A program made the translations under genes and the position numbers. A DNA stretch of 33,341 nt from NCBI GenBank assembly GCA_003516705.1, contig DPCJ01000175.1:876-34216 (forward strand), in the 5' to 3' direction. The notes beneath the pieces are model-generated. The model was given only the letters and a program-made list of their open reading frames with translations, ran no database searches and was not told the origin of the DNA. Source of the stretch: Prolixibacteraceae bacterium. GTDB lineage: Bacteria; Bacteroidota; Bacteroidia; Bacteroidales; Prolixibacteraceae. This document shows, one piece after another, positions 14,696-21,911 of the stretch (positions within the stretch are counted from its first letter, which is position 1; every line of letters begins with the position of its first letter).

Positions 14696-16690
14696 ATGAA
14701 ATCACTGTTTTTAACACTTTTTGCTGCTATGCTTTTTGTTGGAGCGTTTGCACAGGAAAAACGCAACACATTGTACATCACCAACCAGGCGCCGCTTGTG
14801 GCACAACCCTACACGTCGCTGCCACTAGGCACCATAAAACCTCAAAGGTTTCTGCTGAAAATGCTCGAATTGCAGCGCGATGGGCTAACCGGTCATCTCG
14901 ACAGTATTTACTCTGTGGTTTGCGGCCCCAACAATGGCTGGCTGGGCGGAACCGGCGATTGCTGGGAACGCGGCCCCTACTGGATTGACGGATTAGTTCC
15001 ATTGGCCTACATTCTCGACGATGCCAAACTAAAAGCCAAAGCGCAGGAATGGATTGAATGGAGTTTGGCCAACCAGCGTGAAAACGGCTATTTCGGGCCT
15101 CTTCCGTTAAAAGAAGAATTTGAAAAAATTCCCGGAACACAGCAAACCAACAGCGAAGACTGGTGGCCAAAAATGGTGATGTTGAAAGCCTTGCAGCAAT
15201 ATTACACCGCCACCGGAGACAAACGCGTAACCGAACTGATGCTGAAATATTTCAGGTACCAAAAGGAAAAACTGCCGCAATTTCCGCTGGGTCACTGGAC
15301 TTACTGGGGAAGTCAGCGCGGCGCCGATAACTTAGCCGTGGCTTACTGGTTGTACAATATTACCAAAGAACCTTTTCTGCTCGAATTGGGTGACATCATT
15401 CATCAACAGACTTTCGACTGGACAGGCGTTTACGGCGGAAACACGATTCGTCGTGTAAATCCATATCCCGAACTGCATTGCGTAAACGTGGCACAGGGAC
15501 TGAAAGCGCCCGTGATTTACTGGCAGCAACACCCCAAGGAAAAATATACCGATGCTCTGAAAAACGGGTTGCTGGCATTGCAGGAAACCCACGGTTTTAT
15601 CAATGGCATGTATGGCGCCGACGAACATTTGCACGGCAACGACCCCACCCAAGGTTCTGAATTGTGCTCGGCGGTGGAAATGATGTTTTCGTTTGAAAGC
15701 GTTTTGCCCATCACCGGCGATGTATATTATGCCGATTATCTCGAAAAAATAGCTTACAACGTGCTGCCCACACAAAGCACCGACGACTACCTCCGCAAAC
15801 AGTATTTTCAGCAGCCTAACCAGGTTTTGATTACCGAAGCCGAACGCAATTTTATTAACGACCACAACGGCCATCTCGTGTATGGGACCACAACCGGCTA
15901 TCCGTGCTGTTTGACCAACATGCACCAGGGCTGGCCCAAGTTTGTGCAAAATCTGTGGTATGCCACTGCCGACAATGGTTTGGCAGCACTTGTTTACGGC
16001 CCTTCGGAAGTAACAGCAAAAGTTGCCAATGGCGAAACTGTTACCATTACCGAAACCACCGGTTACCCGTTTACAGAACAAATCGCCTTCAAAATATATA
16101 CCGGTAAGAATGTAAGATTTCCGCTTCACCTGCGTATTCCGGAGTGGTGTAAAAACCCTGTGCTGAAAGTAAACGGAACAGTGGTTCCGGTTGATACAGC
16201 TAAAAATATCATCGTTGTTGACCGCGAATGGAAAAATGGTGATTCGGCAGAACTTGAACTCCCGATGGAATTCCGTTACAGTCGCTGGTACGAAAACTCG
16301 CTGGGAATCGAACGCGGACCGCTGGTTTATGCACTCAGAATCGAAGAAGACTGGCGCGAAGTAAAATCAAAAAAATATCCCGATTCGTATTGGGAAGTTT
16401 ATCCGAAAACAACCTGGAATTATGCCATTTCAAAAGACCTTCAGAAAAACTCAACGCTGAAAGTTGAGGTGGCTGAAACCATTGCCGACAATCCGTGGAA
16501 CCTCGCCAACGCTCCAATTTCAGCAAAAGCAAAAGGCAGACAGGTTCCATTCTGGCAGATTGAAAGAAACTCGGCAGGCAAAGTTCCTGTAGAATCATGG
16601 CCACGTCGTAAAATGGGCGAAGAAGAAGACATTGTGCTGATTCCTTATGGCTGCACTACGCTCCGGATTTCAGAGTTTCCGGTTTATTAA
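14696..16690 (+). CDS. GH127-family (DUF1680) beta-L-arabinofuranosidase-like hydrolase
   Basis: GH127 enzymes remove beta-L-arabinofuranose or related residues from plant glycans and glycoproteins. The 664 residues start with a signal peptide (cleavage near FAQ, 19-20) and then an (alpha/alpha)6-type domain with GWLGGTGDCWERGPYWIDG near 80-100. The zinc/thiolate active-site pattern known from HypBA1 (Glu-x-Cys and a Cys-Cys pair) is present: Glu322 and Cys324 in GSELCSAVEMM, and Cys404 and Cys405 in GYPCCLTNMHQGWP. The C-terminal third is beta-sandwich (LHLRIPEWCKNP and IERGPLVYALRI). It lies just after susCD and is likely the periplasmic or surface enzyme for the imported glycan. Exact specificity is uncertain; RG-II-type substrates are also known in this family. 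Confidence 0.88.
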   Translation: MKSLFLTLFAAMLFVGAFAQEKRNTLYITNQAPLVAQPYTSLPLGTIKPQRFLLKMLELQRDGLTGHLDSIYSVVCGPNNGWLGGTGDCWERGPYWIDGLVPLAYILDDAKLKAKAQEWIEWSLANQRENGYFGPLPLKEEFEKIPGTQQTNSEDWWPKMVMLKALQQYYTATGDKRVTELMLKYFRYQKEKLPQFPLGHWTYWGSQRGADNLAVAYWLYNITKEPFLLELGDIIHQQTFDWTGVYGGNTIRRVNPYPELHCVNVAQGLKAPVIYWQQHPKEKYTDALKNGLLALQETHGFINGMYGADEHLHGNDPTQGSELCSAVEMMFSFESVLPITGDVYYADYLEKIAYNVLPTQSTDDYLRKQYFQQPNQVLITEAERNFINDHNGHLVYGTTTGYPCCLTNMHQGWPKFVQNLWYATADNGLAALVYGPSEVTAKVANGETVTITETTGYPFTEQIAFKIYTGKNVRFPLHLRIPEWCKNPVLKVNGTVVPVDTAKNIIVVDREWKNGDSAELELPMEFRYSRWYENSLGIERGPLVYALRIEEDWREVKSKKYPDSYWEVYPKTTWNYAISKDLQKNSTLKVEVAETIADNPWNLANAPISAKAKGRQVPFWQIERNSAGKVPVESWPRRKMGEEEDIVLIPYGCTTLRISEFPVY

Positions 16691-16749
16691 ACAATAATAT
16701 TACCTTAATAACGAATGAATTAATTTTTGTGCAGTTTTAACCAATTAAA

Positions 16750-17292
16750 ATGACAGAGTTCAAATCATTCATATTTGAGAAAAGACAAGCAAAAAAAAAG
16801 AGTTCATTGCTTTGGTGGATTATGGCAGGCCTTTTAATATTAGGATTTGTTGCTATTTATCTGGATGTGATGACAAATTGGTTAAGTATACTCTTCATAT
16901 TTGTTCCGCTACTAATTTATTATTACATCAGATATAACGACTGGAAATTTGGTGAACCGGAAGATTTAAATGGTTATTTCATTGACGAATTAACAATTAA
17001 TGAAATAGAAATAAAAGTAGCCTCAAAATCAATCCCTATGGATAAAATTAGTTCACTAACAATCACGTATAACAATATTTATGGAACCAAACTGTTCAGT
17101 TCTTATTCTGGCGTTTCAATGAGCAATGGAGAAAAAAACGTTTTAATAATTAAATTAATTAATAACGAATCAGTCCAGTATAATTTTAAACTTGCTTCGA
17201 TTGGACACGCAGAAATTCTTCTGAAACTCACAGAGACGCTAAAAGATAAAGTTGCAATAACGAATAATTGGAAACTAAATAGCAATTTATAA
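16750..17292 (+). CDS. AT-rich two-helix membrane protein, function unknown
   Basis: I do not recognise this 180-residue protein. A Lys-rich N-terminus is followed by two hydrophobic helices at about 20-40 and 44-61 (LLWWIMAGLLILGFVAIYL and WLSILFIFVPLLIYYYI). The remaining 115 or so residues are polar and beta-rich, with alternating short strands that resemble a small PH-like or bacterial membrane-anchored beta domain; this is only an impression. It is more AT-rich than its neighbours (15 G/C out of 60 in 17101-17160), which may mean foreign origin. It is on the same strand as GH127, 59 bases later, without a terminator between them. Confidence 0.7.
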   Translation: MTEFKSFIFEKRQAKKKSSLLWWIMAGLLILGFVAIYLDVMTNWLSILFIFVPLLIYYYIRYNDWKFGEPEDLNGYFIDELTINEIEIKVASKSIPMDKISSLTITYNNIYGTKLFSSYSGVSMSNGEKNVLIIKLINNESVQYNFKLASIGHAEILLKLTETLKDKVAITNNWKLNSNL

Positions 17293-17596
17293 ACAAGTTG
17301 AATTTGGCAGATGGGAGTTTTTTAAGTCTGATAAAACGGACCATGCACCTTACGATCAAATTGTTGCATTCAACTTTCTCAATAAAATCGTCTAACCATA
17401 TACAATTAACAAGACTGAGGATTTAATTGTAATTCAAAACCTTAATTGCAGCTCAGTCCACCCCTCCTTAAAAGAAAAGGAAGGGAAATTTGTAGCACAA
17501 TAATAAATTGAATTTCAGAAAATTATATTAGCACGAAAATTCTCCTCCTTTCAGGAGGAGTACCCGAGGAACGAGGGGGAGGTGGTAACCAGTATT
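17293..17596. repeat. Non-coding spacer with CCTCC/GGAGG repeat debris
   Basis: No gene is seen in these 304 bases. At 17542-17560, CTCCTCCT and AGGAGGAG form a perfect 8-bp hairpin around TTC. CCTCCTT and AAGGAAGG (near 17462-17484) form a weaker one, and GGGGGAGGTGGT at 17575-17586 echoes CCACCCCTCC at 17459. This arrangement resembles a common Bacteroidota intergenic repeat as I remember it. The hairpin at 17542 is followed on the minus strand by only a short T-tract, so it is a weak terminator for the PPIase gene at best. Confidence 0.55.
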
Positions 17597-18196
17597 TCAG
17601 CGAATCATTTTAACCTGAATTTTTACCGGCTCAACCAGATACTGGCTAGTGTCTTTTAATTGCTGAATTTTGCGTACAACTTCCATTCCTGAGATTACCC
17701 GGCCAAAAACGGCAAAACCCTGCCCGTCGGGGTTGCGGGTGCCAGCAAAATCGAGCGAAGGCTGGTCTCCCACACAGATAAAAAACTCGGTGCTGGCGGT
17801 TCCCGGCTCGTTTCGTGCCATCGACAGTGCGCCATTCGTGTGTTTCAATCCGGTCTGCTGCGTGGTTTCGTGAATGATGGACGGCTGTTTTTCTATCAGT
17901 TTATCGTCGTACAAACCACCCTGAATTACTTCAATTTTTACTTTGCTGACGGGTTGGTTATCAGGACGAACTACACGGTAAAACAAGGCATTTTCAAAAG
18001 TTCCGTTTTTTATATGCATCAGAAAGTTTTTGGCAGTAACCGGTGCATGAACCGTATCGATTTCGCAAACAATTTCGCCCACCGAAGTTTTTAAAATGGT
18101 TTTGGGGAGTGGTTGTGCATAAACATTTGTCCAGATGAAAACCGAGAAAATCAGAAAAATAACTTTTGATTCATTATAAAAGTTTTTGTAGGTCAA
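17597..18196 (-). CDS. Cyclophilin-type peptidyl-prolyl cis-trans isomerase, exported
   Basis: Cyclophilins speed proline isomerisation during folding, here outside the cytoplasm. The protein shows the family core: LKTSVGEIVCEI, AKNFLMHIKNGTFENALFYRVVR, GALSMARNEPGTASTEFFICV, LDFAG and GQGFAVFGRVISGMEVV. The Arg of FYRVVR, the STEFFI segment and the phenylalanine of FAVFGRV correspond to the catalytic and proline-pocket positions. A hydrophobic segment ending VYAQ at residues 12-28 is a signal peptide. The start is uncertain: no ATG or GTG precedes the signal peptide in frame. The only usable codon is TTG at 18196, and it lies inside a promoter-like TAAGTTTG. Confidence 0.9.
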   Translation of the reverse strand: MTYKNFYNESKVIFLIFSVFIWTNVYAQPLPKTILKTSVGEIVCEIDTVHAPVTAKNFLMHIKNGTFENALFYRVVRPDNQPVSKVKIEVIQGGLYDDKLIEKQPSIIHETTQQTGLKHTNGALSMARNEPGTASTEFFICVGDQPSLDFAGTRNPDGQGFAVFGRVISGMEVVRKIQQLKDTSQYLVEPVKIQVKMIR

Positions 18197-18201
18197 ACTT
18201 A
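18194..18201 (-). promoter_or_regulatory. -7 element TAAGTTTG overlapping the PPIase start
   Basis: Read on the minus strand, the bases are TAAGTTTG, an exact TAnnTTTG match. The last three bases (TTG) are the apparent start codon of the PPIase. The -33 position 19 bases upstream reads CCTG, matching two of four bases. If this promoter is used, the TTG cannot be in the mRNA and the true start must lie further in. Confidence 0.35.
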
Positions 18202-18332
18202 CAAAATAGGACTTTAAAAACAGGAACCTTTCAGATTGCGAAAGTGAAATTCAGAAATAACGTTTGTAAAACTCAAATATCCGCTCACATTTCAGAATCT
18301 TTTCTATTTTCAACCCCACTAAAAAAATACCG

Positions 18333-19628
18333 ATGAAAAAACTGAATATCCTTTTTCTATTGCTGTTGGTTTCGGCTCATGCATTTTCGCAGGACATCGA
18401 AACTTTTATGAAACAACAGCCACAAATTGTCGAAATCAAAACGATTCCCGGCAACGAATTCTTTACAAAAACATATGAAATTATGGTTCGGCAGCCGCTT
18501 GACCATAACGATACCACAAAAGGATTTTTCCTACAGCGGGTTTTTGTAGCCGACAAAGCCAAAACAAACCCGGTGATTCTGGGAACCGAAGGATATGGGG
18601 CGGCTTATGCAGCCATACCTCGTTATATCAACGAATTAAGCACCATGCTGAATGCTAATCAGATTACCGTTGAACACCGTTATTTTGGGGAATCGTGGCC
18701 AAGTCCGCTCAATTGGGACTACCTGACTGTGAAAAACGCCAATGCCGACCATCACGCGGTGGTGCAAATCTTTAAAAAATATTACAGCGGAAAATGGGTG
18801 AACACCGGCATCAGCAAAGGCGGACAAACGGCTGTTTACCATCGGGCCTTTTATCCCGATGATGTGGATGTTACTGTTGCCTATGTTGGTCCGCTCAATT
18901 TTGGCGTTGAAGATGGTCGTCACGAGCCGTTTATCCGCAATGTTCCGGGTACGCTTGAACAACGCGAAAAAATTCACAATTTTCAGCTTGAAATTCTGAA
19001 AAACCGTGCGCAGATAATGCCTAAACTCGAAAAATTTATTGCCGATAAAAAATTCACTTTCCGTATTCCGCACGATGCTGTGCTCGATTATTGTGTTCTC
19101 GAATATCCGTTTGCGTTGTGGCAGTGGGGCCGGTTAACCGACAAAGTACCCACAACTGATATTGGTGTCGATTCGCTTTTTAACCACCTGATGAAAGTTT
19201 CGGACCCTTCGTATTTTTCGATTGAAGACCAGGAAAACATCAAAACATTTTTTGTGCAGGCTGCCCGCGAACTGGGTTATTACGGTTACGACTGGAAACC
19301 TTTGAAAAAGTACTTGTCGATTAAAAATGCCGAGGGTTATTTACCTGAGATTTTTCTGCCATTGGATTTGAAAATCAAATACAGTAAAAAATCGGCAAAA
19401 GAAGTCAGCAAATTTATGAAGAAAACCGACGAGCCCATTTTGCTGATTTACGGACAGTGGGACCCTTGGAGTGCAACAGCTTTCGACGTGTACAGCCCAA
19501 ACCAGGTAAAAGTGGTAAAAGCCGGAGGCAGTCATTCAACCCGTATTAAAAACCTGCCTGAAGACCAGCAAAAATTAGTAAAGGAAAAGCTGGAAAACTG
19601 GCTGAGAGTGCCGGTGAGTCTGAATTAA
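18333..19628 (+). CDS. Secreted serine peptidase of the S37/S28 type (tripeptidyl-aminopeptidase-like)
   Basis: The 431 residues start with a signal peptide (cleavage after FSQ near 19-20). An alpha/beta-hydrolase fold follows, with ILGTEGYG and ITVEHRYFGES leading to the nucleophile Ser161 in NTGISKGGQTAVYHR. Asp377 in IYGQWDPWSA and His401 in GGSHSTRI complete the triad. These motifs match the peptidase S37 family (Streptomyces tripeptidyl aminopeptidase), which databases often label S28. It probably trims peptides from the N-terminus in the periplasm or outside. It is a single-gene unit, divergent from the PPIase (136 bases apart), with a degraded repeat and a two-way terminator downstream. 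Confidence 0.87.
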   Translation: MKKLNILFLLLLVSAHAFSQDIETFMKQQPQIVEIKTIPGNEFFTKTYEIMVRQPLDHNDTTKGFFLQRVFVADKAKTNPVILGTEGYGAAYAAIPRYINELSTMLNANQITVEHRYFGESWPSPLNWDYLTVKNANADHHAVVQIFKKYYSGKWVNTGISKGGQTAVYHRAFYPDDVDVTVAYVGPLNFGVEDGRHEPFIRNVPGTLEQREKIHNFQLEILKNRAQIMPKLEKFIADKKFTFRIPHDAVLDYCVLEYPFALWQWGRLTDKVPTTDIGVDSLFNHLMKVSDPSYFSIEDQENIKTFFVQAARELGYYGYDWKPLKKYLSIKNAEGYLPEIFLPLDLKIKYSKKSAKEVSKFMKKTDEPILLIYGQWDPWSATAFDVYSPNQVKVVKAGGSHSTRIKNLPEDQQKLVKEKLENWLRVPVSLN

Positions 19629-19660
19629 TATTTTTGTGAAAACCATTTAATTTTTGCTCT

Positions 19661-19734
19661 TCATTCGAAACAAAGATTTGAGAAAAATAGATTCTTCAGA
19701 ATTGAAAAGATTTCTCCTCTCGTCGAAATGACAG
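19661..19734. repeat. Dispersed palindromic repeat, copy 3 (degraded left arm)
   Basis: The right arm AGATTTCTCC followed by TCGTCGAAATGACAG (19708-19734) matches the right arm of copy 2 in the trp operon, apart from one or two bases. The left arm is reduced to TCATTCGAAA (19661-19670) and GATTTGAGAAAAATAG. It lies between the S37 peptidase stop and a terminator. Confidence 0.75.
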
Positions 19735-19746
19735 TCAGACGATAAT

Positions 19747-19778
19747 AAAAAATGCACCGCGAAAACGGTGCATTTTTT
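19747..19778. terminator. Two-way intrinsic terminator between convergent genes
   Basis: AAAAAATGCACCG (19747-19759) pairs perfectly with CGGTGCATTTTTT (19766-19778) around a 6-base loop. The A-tract on one side and T-tract on the other let it work on both strands. It serves the S37 peptidase (+) and the Gfo/Idh gene (-), which converge here. Confidence 0.92.
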
Positions 19779-19795
19779 ATTAATTATCATACATT

Positions 19796-21136
19796 TTATA
19801 CAATATCAGGAACAATGTACGGCGCTCTGTAATTGCGGGTGAGCAGTTTGTCTGCATCGGAATCGTTCACAAATTTTTCCGATGCAGGATCAAAAGTGAG
19901 AACACGACCAAGCCGGTACGCAATATTTCCGAGGTGTGCCAGACCTGAAGCGAGATGCGCAGTTTCAACAGGGCCGTTCAACATAGTTTTGTCGTGTGCG
20001 CGGACAGCCTGAATCCAGTTTTTGAAGTGTCCGTCGGTTCCTCCATCGCCACGTGCCATTTCCGACTGCGCAATTGAACCGTCGTTACCGCCTTTGTCTT
20101 TTTCGCGTTTCTGGCCCATGTAAAACTGGTATTTATCGTAGCCGTCAACCACCAGAATTCCTTTTTCACCATAGAAAATATTACCCACAGTAACACCTTC
20201 TTCAGTATTGGTGCACCAAGGACGCACTTCGAACTGAATAATTTTGTCTTCTTCGGGATAATGATAAACTGACGTCAATACTTCGGGAGTTTCCTTGGCA
20301 TCATTGAACAGGAATTTACCACCCATGGAAGTGATTTTTGTAGGAAGACCAACATTCAAACCCCACATACAGAGGTCGGTTTCGTGAATTCCCTGGTTAC
20401 CCACATCGCCGTTACCATATTCAAAAGTCCAGTGCCAGTTGTAGTGTACAATGTTGCGGCTGAACGGACGCTTTGCAGCCGGACCTGCCCAGAGGTCGTA
20501 ATCGAGTCCTTCGGGAACCGGTTCAAAACCCTTATTGCCAATATCGGCTCGCCAACGGAAAACCAACCCGCGCGACATATAAACCCGGCCAATGTAGCCC
20601 TCGTGCATCATTTTCACGGCTTCGCGCACCGATGGCGAACTGCGCAACTGAACCCCGTGCTGAACAATGCGGTCGTATTTCTGTGCGGCTTCCACCATTT
20701 TGCGGCCTTCGTAAATGTTATGCGAACCCGGTTTTTCAACATAACAGTCTTTGCCAGCCTGGCAAGCCCAGATTACTGCCAAAGAATGCCAGTGGTTTGG
20801 AGTGGCAATGCTAACCACATCAATATCCTTATTGTCGTAAATTTTTCTGAGGTCCTGTTCCAGCGCAACATCTTTGCTGTATTTATCTTTAAATTCTTTC
20901 TGACGTTCCTTCAGCACATTCATATCCGGGTCACACAAATATGTAACCGCTACATTATCCTGATTCATAAGACTTGAGATGTGATTTTTCCCCCGTCCGT
21001 TAACACCCAGAACTGCTGCATTGATACGGTCGTTGGCACCAAAAGCATGGGCAGGAATGATTGTAGGAATTGAGATAGCAGCAGTGGCAACTGCTGTGTT
21101 TTTCAGAAAACTCCTCCTCGATTGATTTTTATTCAT
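19796..21136 (-). CDS. Gfo/Idh/MocA-family oxidoreductase with Tat signal
   Basis: These enzymes use NAD(P) to oxidise or reduce sugars and cyclitols. I start it at the ATG at 21136, giving 446 residues opening MNKNQSRRSFLKNTAVATAA, a twin-arginine (Tat) signal; an in-frame ATG at 21187 would put 17 residues before it. The Rossmann motif is AVLGVNGRGKNH (about 41-52). ATPNHWHSLA (111-120) and the catalytic EKPGSHN (Lys135) follow, then the C-terminal GNGDVGNQGIHETDLCMWGL stretch (as GDVGNQGIHETD and MWGL), characteristic of the exported, glycan-associated Bacteroidota subgroup. Tat export implies that folded, cofactor-loaded protein reaches the periplasm. A single-gene unit ending at the shared terminator; the substrate is unknown. 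Confidence 0.92.
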   Translation of the reverse strand: MNKNQSRRSFLKNTAVATAAISIPTIIPAHAFGANDRINAAVLGVNGRGKNHISSLMNQDNVAVTYLCDPDMNVLKERQKEFKDKYSKDVALEQDLRKIYDNKDIDVVSIATPNHWHSLAVIWACQAGKDCYVEKPGSHNIYEGRKMVEAAQKYDRIVQHGVQLRSSPSVREAVKMMHEGYIGRVYMSRGLVFRWRADIGNKGFEPVPEGLDYDLWAGPAAKRPFSRNIVHYNWHWTFEYGNGDVGNQGIHETDLCMWGLNVGLPTKITSMGGKFLFNDAKETPEVLTSVYHYPEEDKIIQFEVRPWCTNTEEGVTVGNIFYGEKGILVVDGYDKYQFYMGQKREKDKGGNDGSIAQSEMARGDGGTDGHFKNWIQAVRAHDKTMLNGPVETAHLASGLAHLGNIAYRLGRVLTFDPASEKFVNDSDADKLLTRNYRAPYIVPDIV

Positions 21137-21297
21137 CTTATTGATTTTTAGGTTTATATTGATTCGCCTGGTAAAATTAAAATGCAAAGTACATTTCTGA
21201 AAATCCCTTGAATTCTAAATTACGGAGCTAAATGTAAAAAATCCCGGACAGATTTGTTCAGCAAAATAGTTTAATAATGGTGGAAAATTTTCTGGCA

Positions 21298-21328
21298 TTT
21301 GGTTTTTAAAGAAAAGTGTGTATCTTTG
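21298..21328 (+). promoter_or_regulatory. Textbook Bacteroidota promoter of the initiator tRNA
   Basis: TTTG (21298-21301) and TATCTTTG (21321-21328) match both consensus elements exactly, with a 19-base spacer. Transcription would begin near 21334, about 38 bases before the mature tRNA. Confidence 0.85.
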
Positions 21329-21371
21329 CCACCCGTTACGAAAGAAATTTCAATCTGAAATAAAAATATAT

Positions 21372-21444
21372 TGCGGGGTGGAGCAGTTGGCAGCTCGTTG
21401 GGCTCATAACCCAAAGGTCATCGGTTCAAGTCCGGTCCCCGCTA
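21372..21444 (+). tRNA. Initiator tRNA-fMet (CAT)
   Basis: The cloverleaf is complete: acceptor TGCGGGG with CCCCGCT, D-stem GAGC/GCTC, anticodon stem TTGGG/CCCAA with loop CTCATAA (anticodon CAT), and T-arm ATCGG-TTCAAGT-CCGGT. Two initiator features are present. The first acceptor pair is mismatched (T1 opposite T72), and three G-C pairs close the anticodon loop (GGG/CCC). Overall it closely resembles E. coli initiator tRNA. The discriminator is A at 21444 and CCA is not encoded. Its 3' 26 bases belong to the 30-base repeat found again at 21790-21819. Confidence 0.96.
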
Positions 21445-21448
21445 CAAA
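21419..21448 (+). repeat. 30-base direct repeat, copy 1 (3' end of tRNA-fMet)
   Basis: From the T-arm (CATCGGTTCAAG) through the acceptor and ACAAA tail, 30 bases are identical to 21790-21819. The repeat spacing is 371 bases. In this copy it is part of the intact tRNA gene. Confidence 0.97.
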
Positions 21449-21451
21449 ATG

Positions 21452-21482
21452 AAGGAGAATTGGTTAATCAATTCTCCTTTTT
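21452..21482 (+). terminator. Intrinsic terminator directly after tRNA-fMet
   Basis: AAGGAGAATTG (21452-21462) pairs perfectly with CAATTCTCCTT (21469-21479) around a 6-base loop, with T residues from 21478 to 21482 and a further T-run (21484-21488). It would end the tRNA transcript before the GIY-YIG gene, whose start codon lies 5 bases after that run. Confidence 0.85.
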
Positions 21483-21493
21483 ATTTTTCAGAC

Positions 21494-21835
21494 ATGTTTA
21501 CAACTTACGTCATTTACTCCGGAAAATATGATAAAATTTATGTGGGGATGACTTCTGATTTAGAAAAGAGGGTTTTCGCTCATAACAACTTGCCCAAAGG
21601 TTGGACAAAACAGTTTCGACCATGGATTCTGGTCTATTCTGAAGTATTCACAAATAAAGCTGATGCCCTGAAACGTGAAAAGGCTTTGAAATCGCATCAG
21701 GGAAGAGAATTTATTCGAAAGGAAATAATCTCAAAACAGCAGGGTATATTAAAAAATGCCCGTGGGGCAATTATCCGGCAAATGCCGGACATCGGTTCAA
21801 GTCCGGTCCCCGCTACAAAGAACGCCGGTTTTTAG
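21494..21835 (+). CDS. Small GIY-YIG nuclease whose C-terminus is encoded by a tRNA fragment
   Basis: I start it at the ATG at 21494, giving 113 residues; an in-frame ATG at 21449 would place the terminator stem inside the gene. The single-domain GIY-YIG fold shows YVIYS at 5-9 (GIY position), YVG at 16-18 (YIG position), Arg26 in LEKRVFAHN and Glu62 in KREKALKSHQGRE, the catalytic Arg and Glu of the family. FRPWILVYSE at 41-50 is typical of the small stand-alone Bacteroidota members. Residues 99-109 (DIGSSPVPATK) are translated from the distal tRNA-fMet fragment and the stop codon lies in the loop of the following terminator. It probably cuts DNA; a role in the element's movement is inference. 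Confidence 0.9.
   Translation: MFTTYVIYSGKYDKIYVGMTSDLEKRVFAHNNLPKGWTKQFRPWILVYSEVFTNKADALKREKALKSHQGREFIRKEIISKQQGILKNARGAIIRQMPDIGSSPVPATKNAGF
21790..21819 (+). repeat. 30-base direct repeat, copy 2 (orphan tRNA-fMet 3' end)
   Basis: The copy is identical to 21419-21448 but has no D-arm or anticodon arm before it, so it cannot make a tRNA. It is read in frame as the tail of the GIY-YIG protein. A terminator hairpin follows 4 bases later, the position expected for the original tRNA terminator. Confidence 0.97.
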
Positions 21836-21844
21836 CCGGCTTTT
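21824..21844 (+). terminator. Terminator after the orphan tRNA 3' end
   Basis: GCCGG (21824-21828) pairs with CCGGC (21836-21840) around TTTTTAG, followed by TTTTCTTGTTTT. The stop codon TAG of the GIY-YIG gene is in the loop. It may be the ancestral tRNA-fMet terminator. Confidence 0.75.
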
Positions 21845-21911
21845 CTTGTTTTATAAACTTCCTGTTCAAATCTGAAAATGATGCTGTATTTTTAGTCACT
21901 TTTGTTCGACA

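Larger units (their letters stand above)
21449..21819 (+). mobile_element. Candidate 371-bp tRNA-targeting micro-element with GIY-YIG nuclease gene
   Basis: The segment between the two copies of the tRNA 3' end (plus one copy) has the layout of an element inserted into the 3' end of a tRNA gene. The upstream tRNA stays whole, and the displaced original 3' end lies at the far side followed by its own terminator. The only gene inside encodes a GIY-YIG nuclease; there is no integrase. Two perfect hairpins (TGCCC/GGGCA at 21757-21769, TCCGGCA/TGCCGGA at 21774-21789) sit directly before the distal copy. Insertion itself is inferred from the repeat, not observed. Confidence 0.65.

Noticed and set aside
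15332..16129. 265-residue open frame on the minus strand inside the GH127 gene
   Set aside because: It is an antisense shadow of a well-supported gene; its Cys/His/Phe-rich composition is typical of reverse-strand reading.
21449..21493. Upstream ATG extending the GIY-YIG protein by 15 residues
   Set aside because: The extension would be encoded by the stem of the tRNA terminator; the GIY-YIG core starts directly at the ATG at 21494.
21790..21819. Second tRNA-fMet gene or pseudo-tRNA
   Set aside because: Only the T-arm and 3' acceptor half are present; no D-arm, anticodon arm or 5' acceptor precedes it. It is a repeated 3' end, not a tRNA gene.
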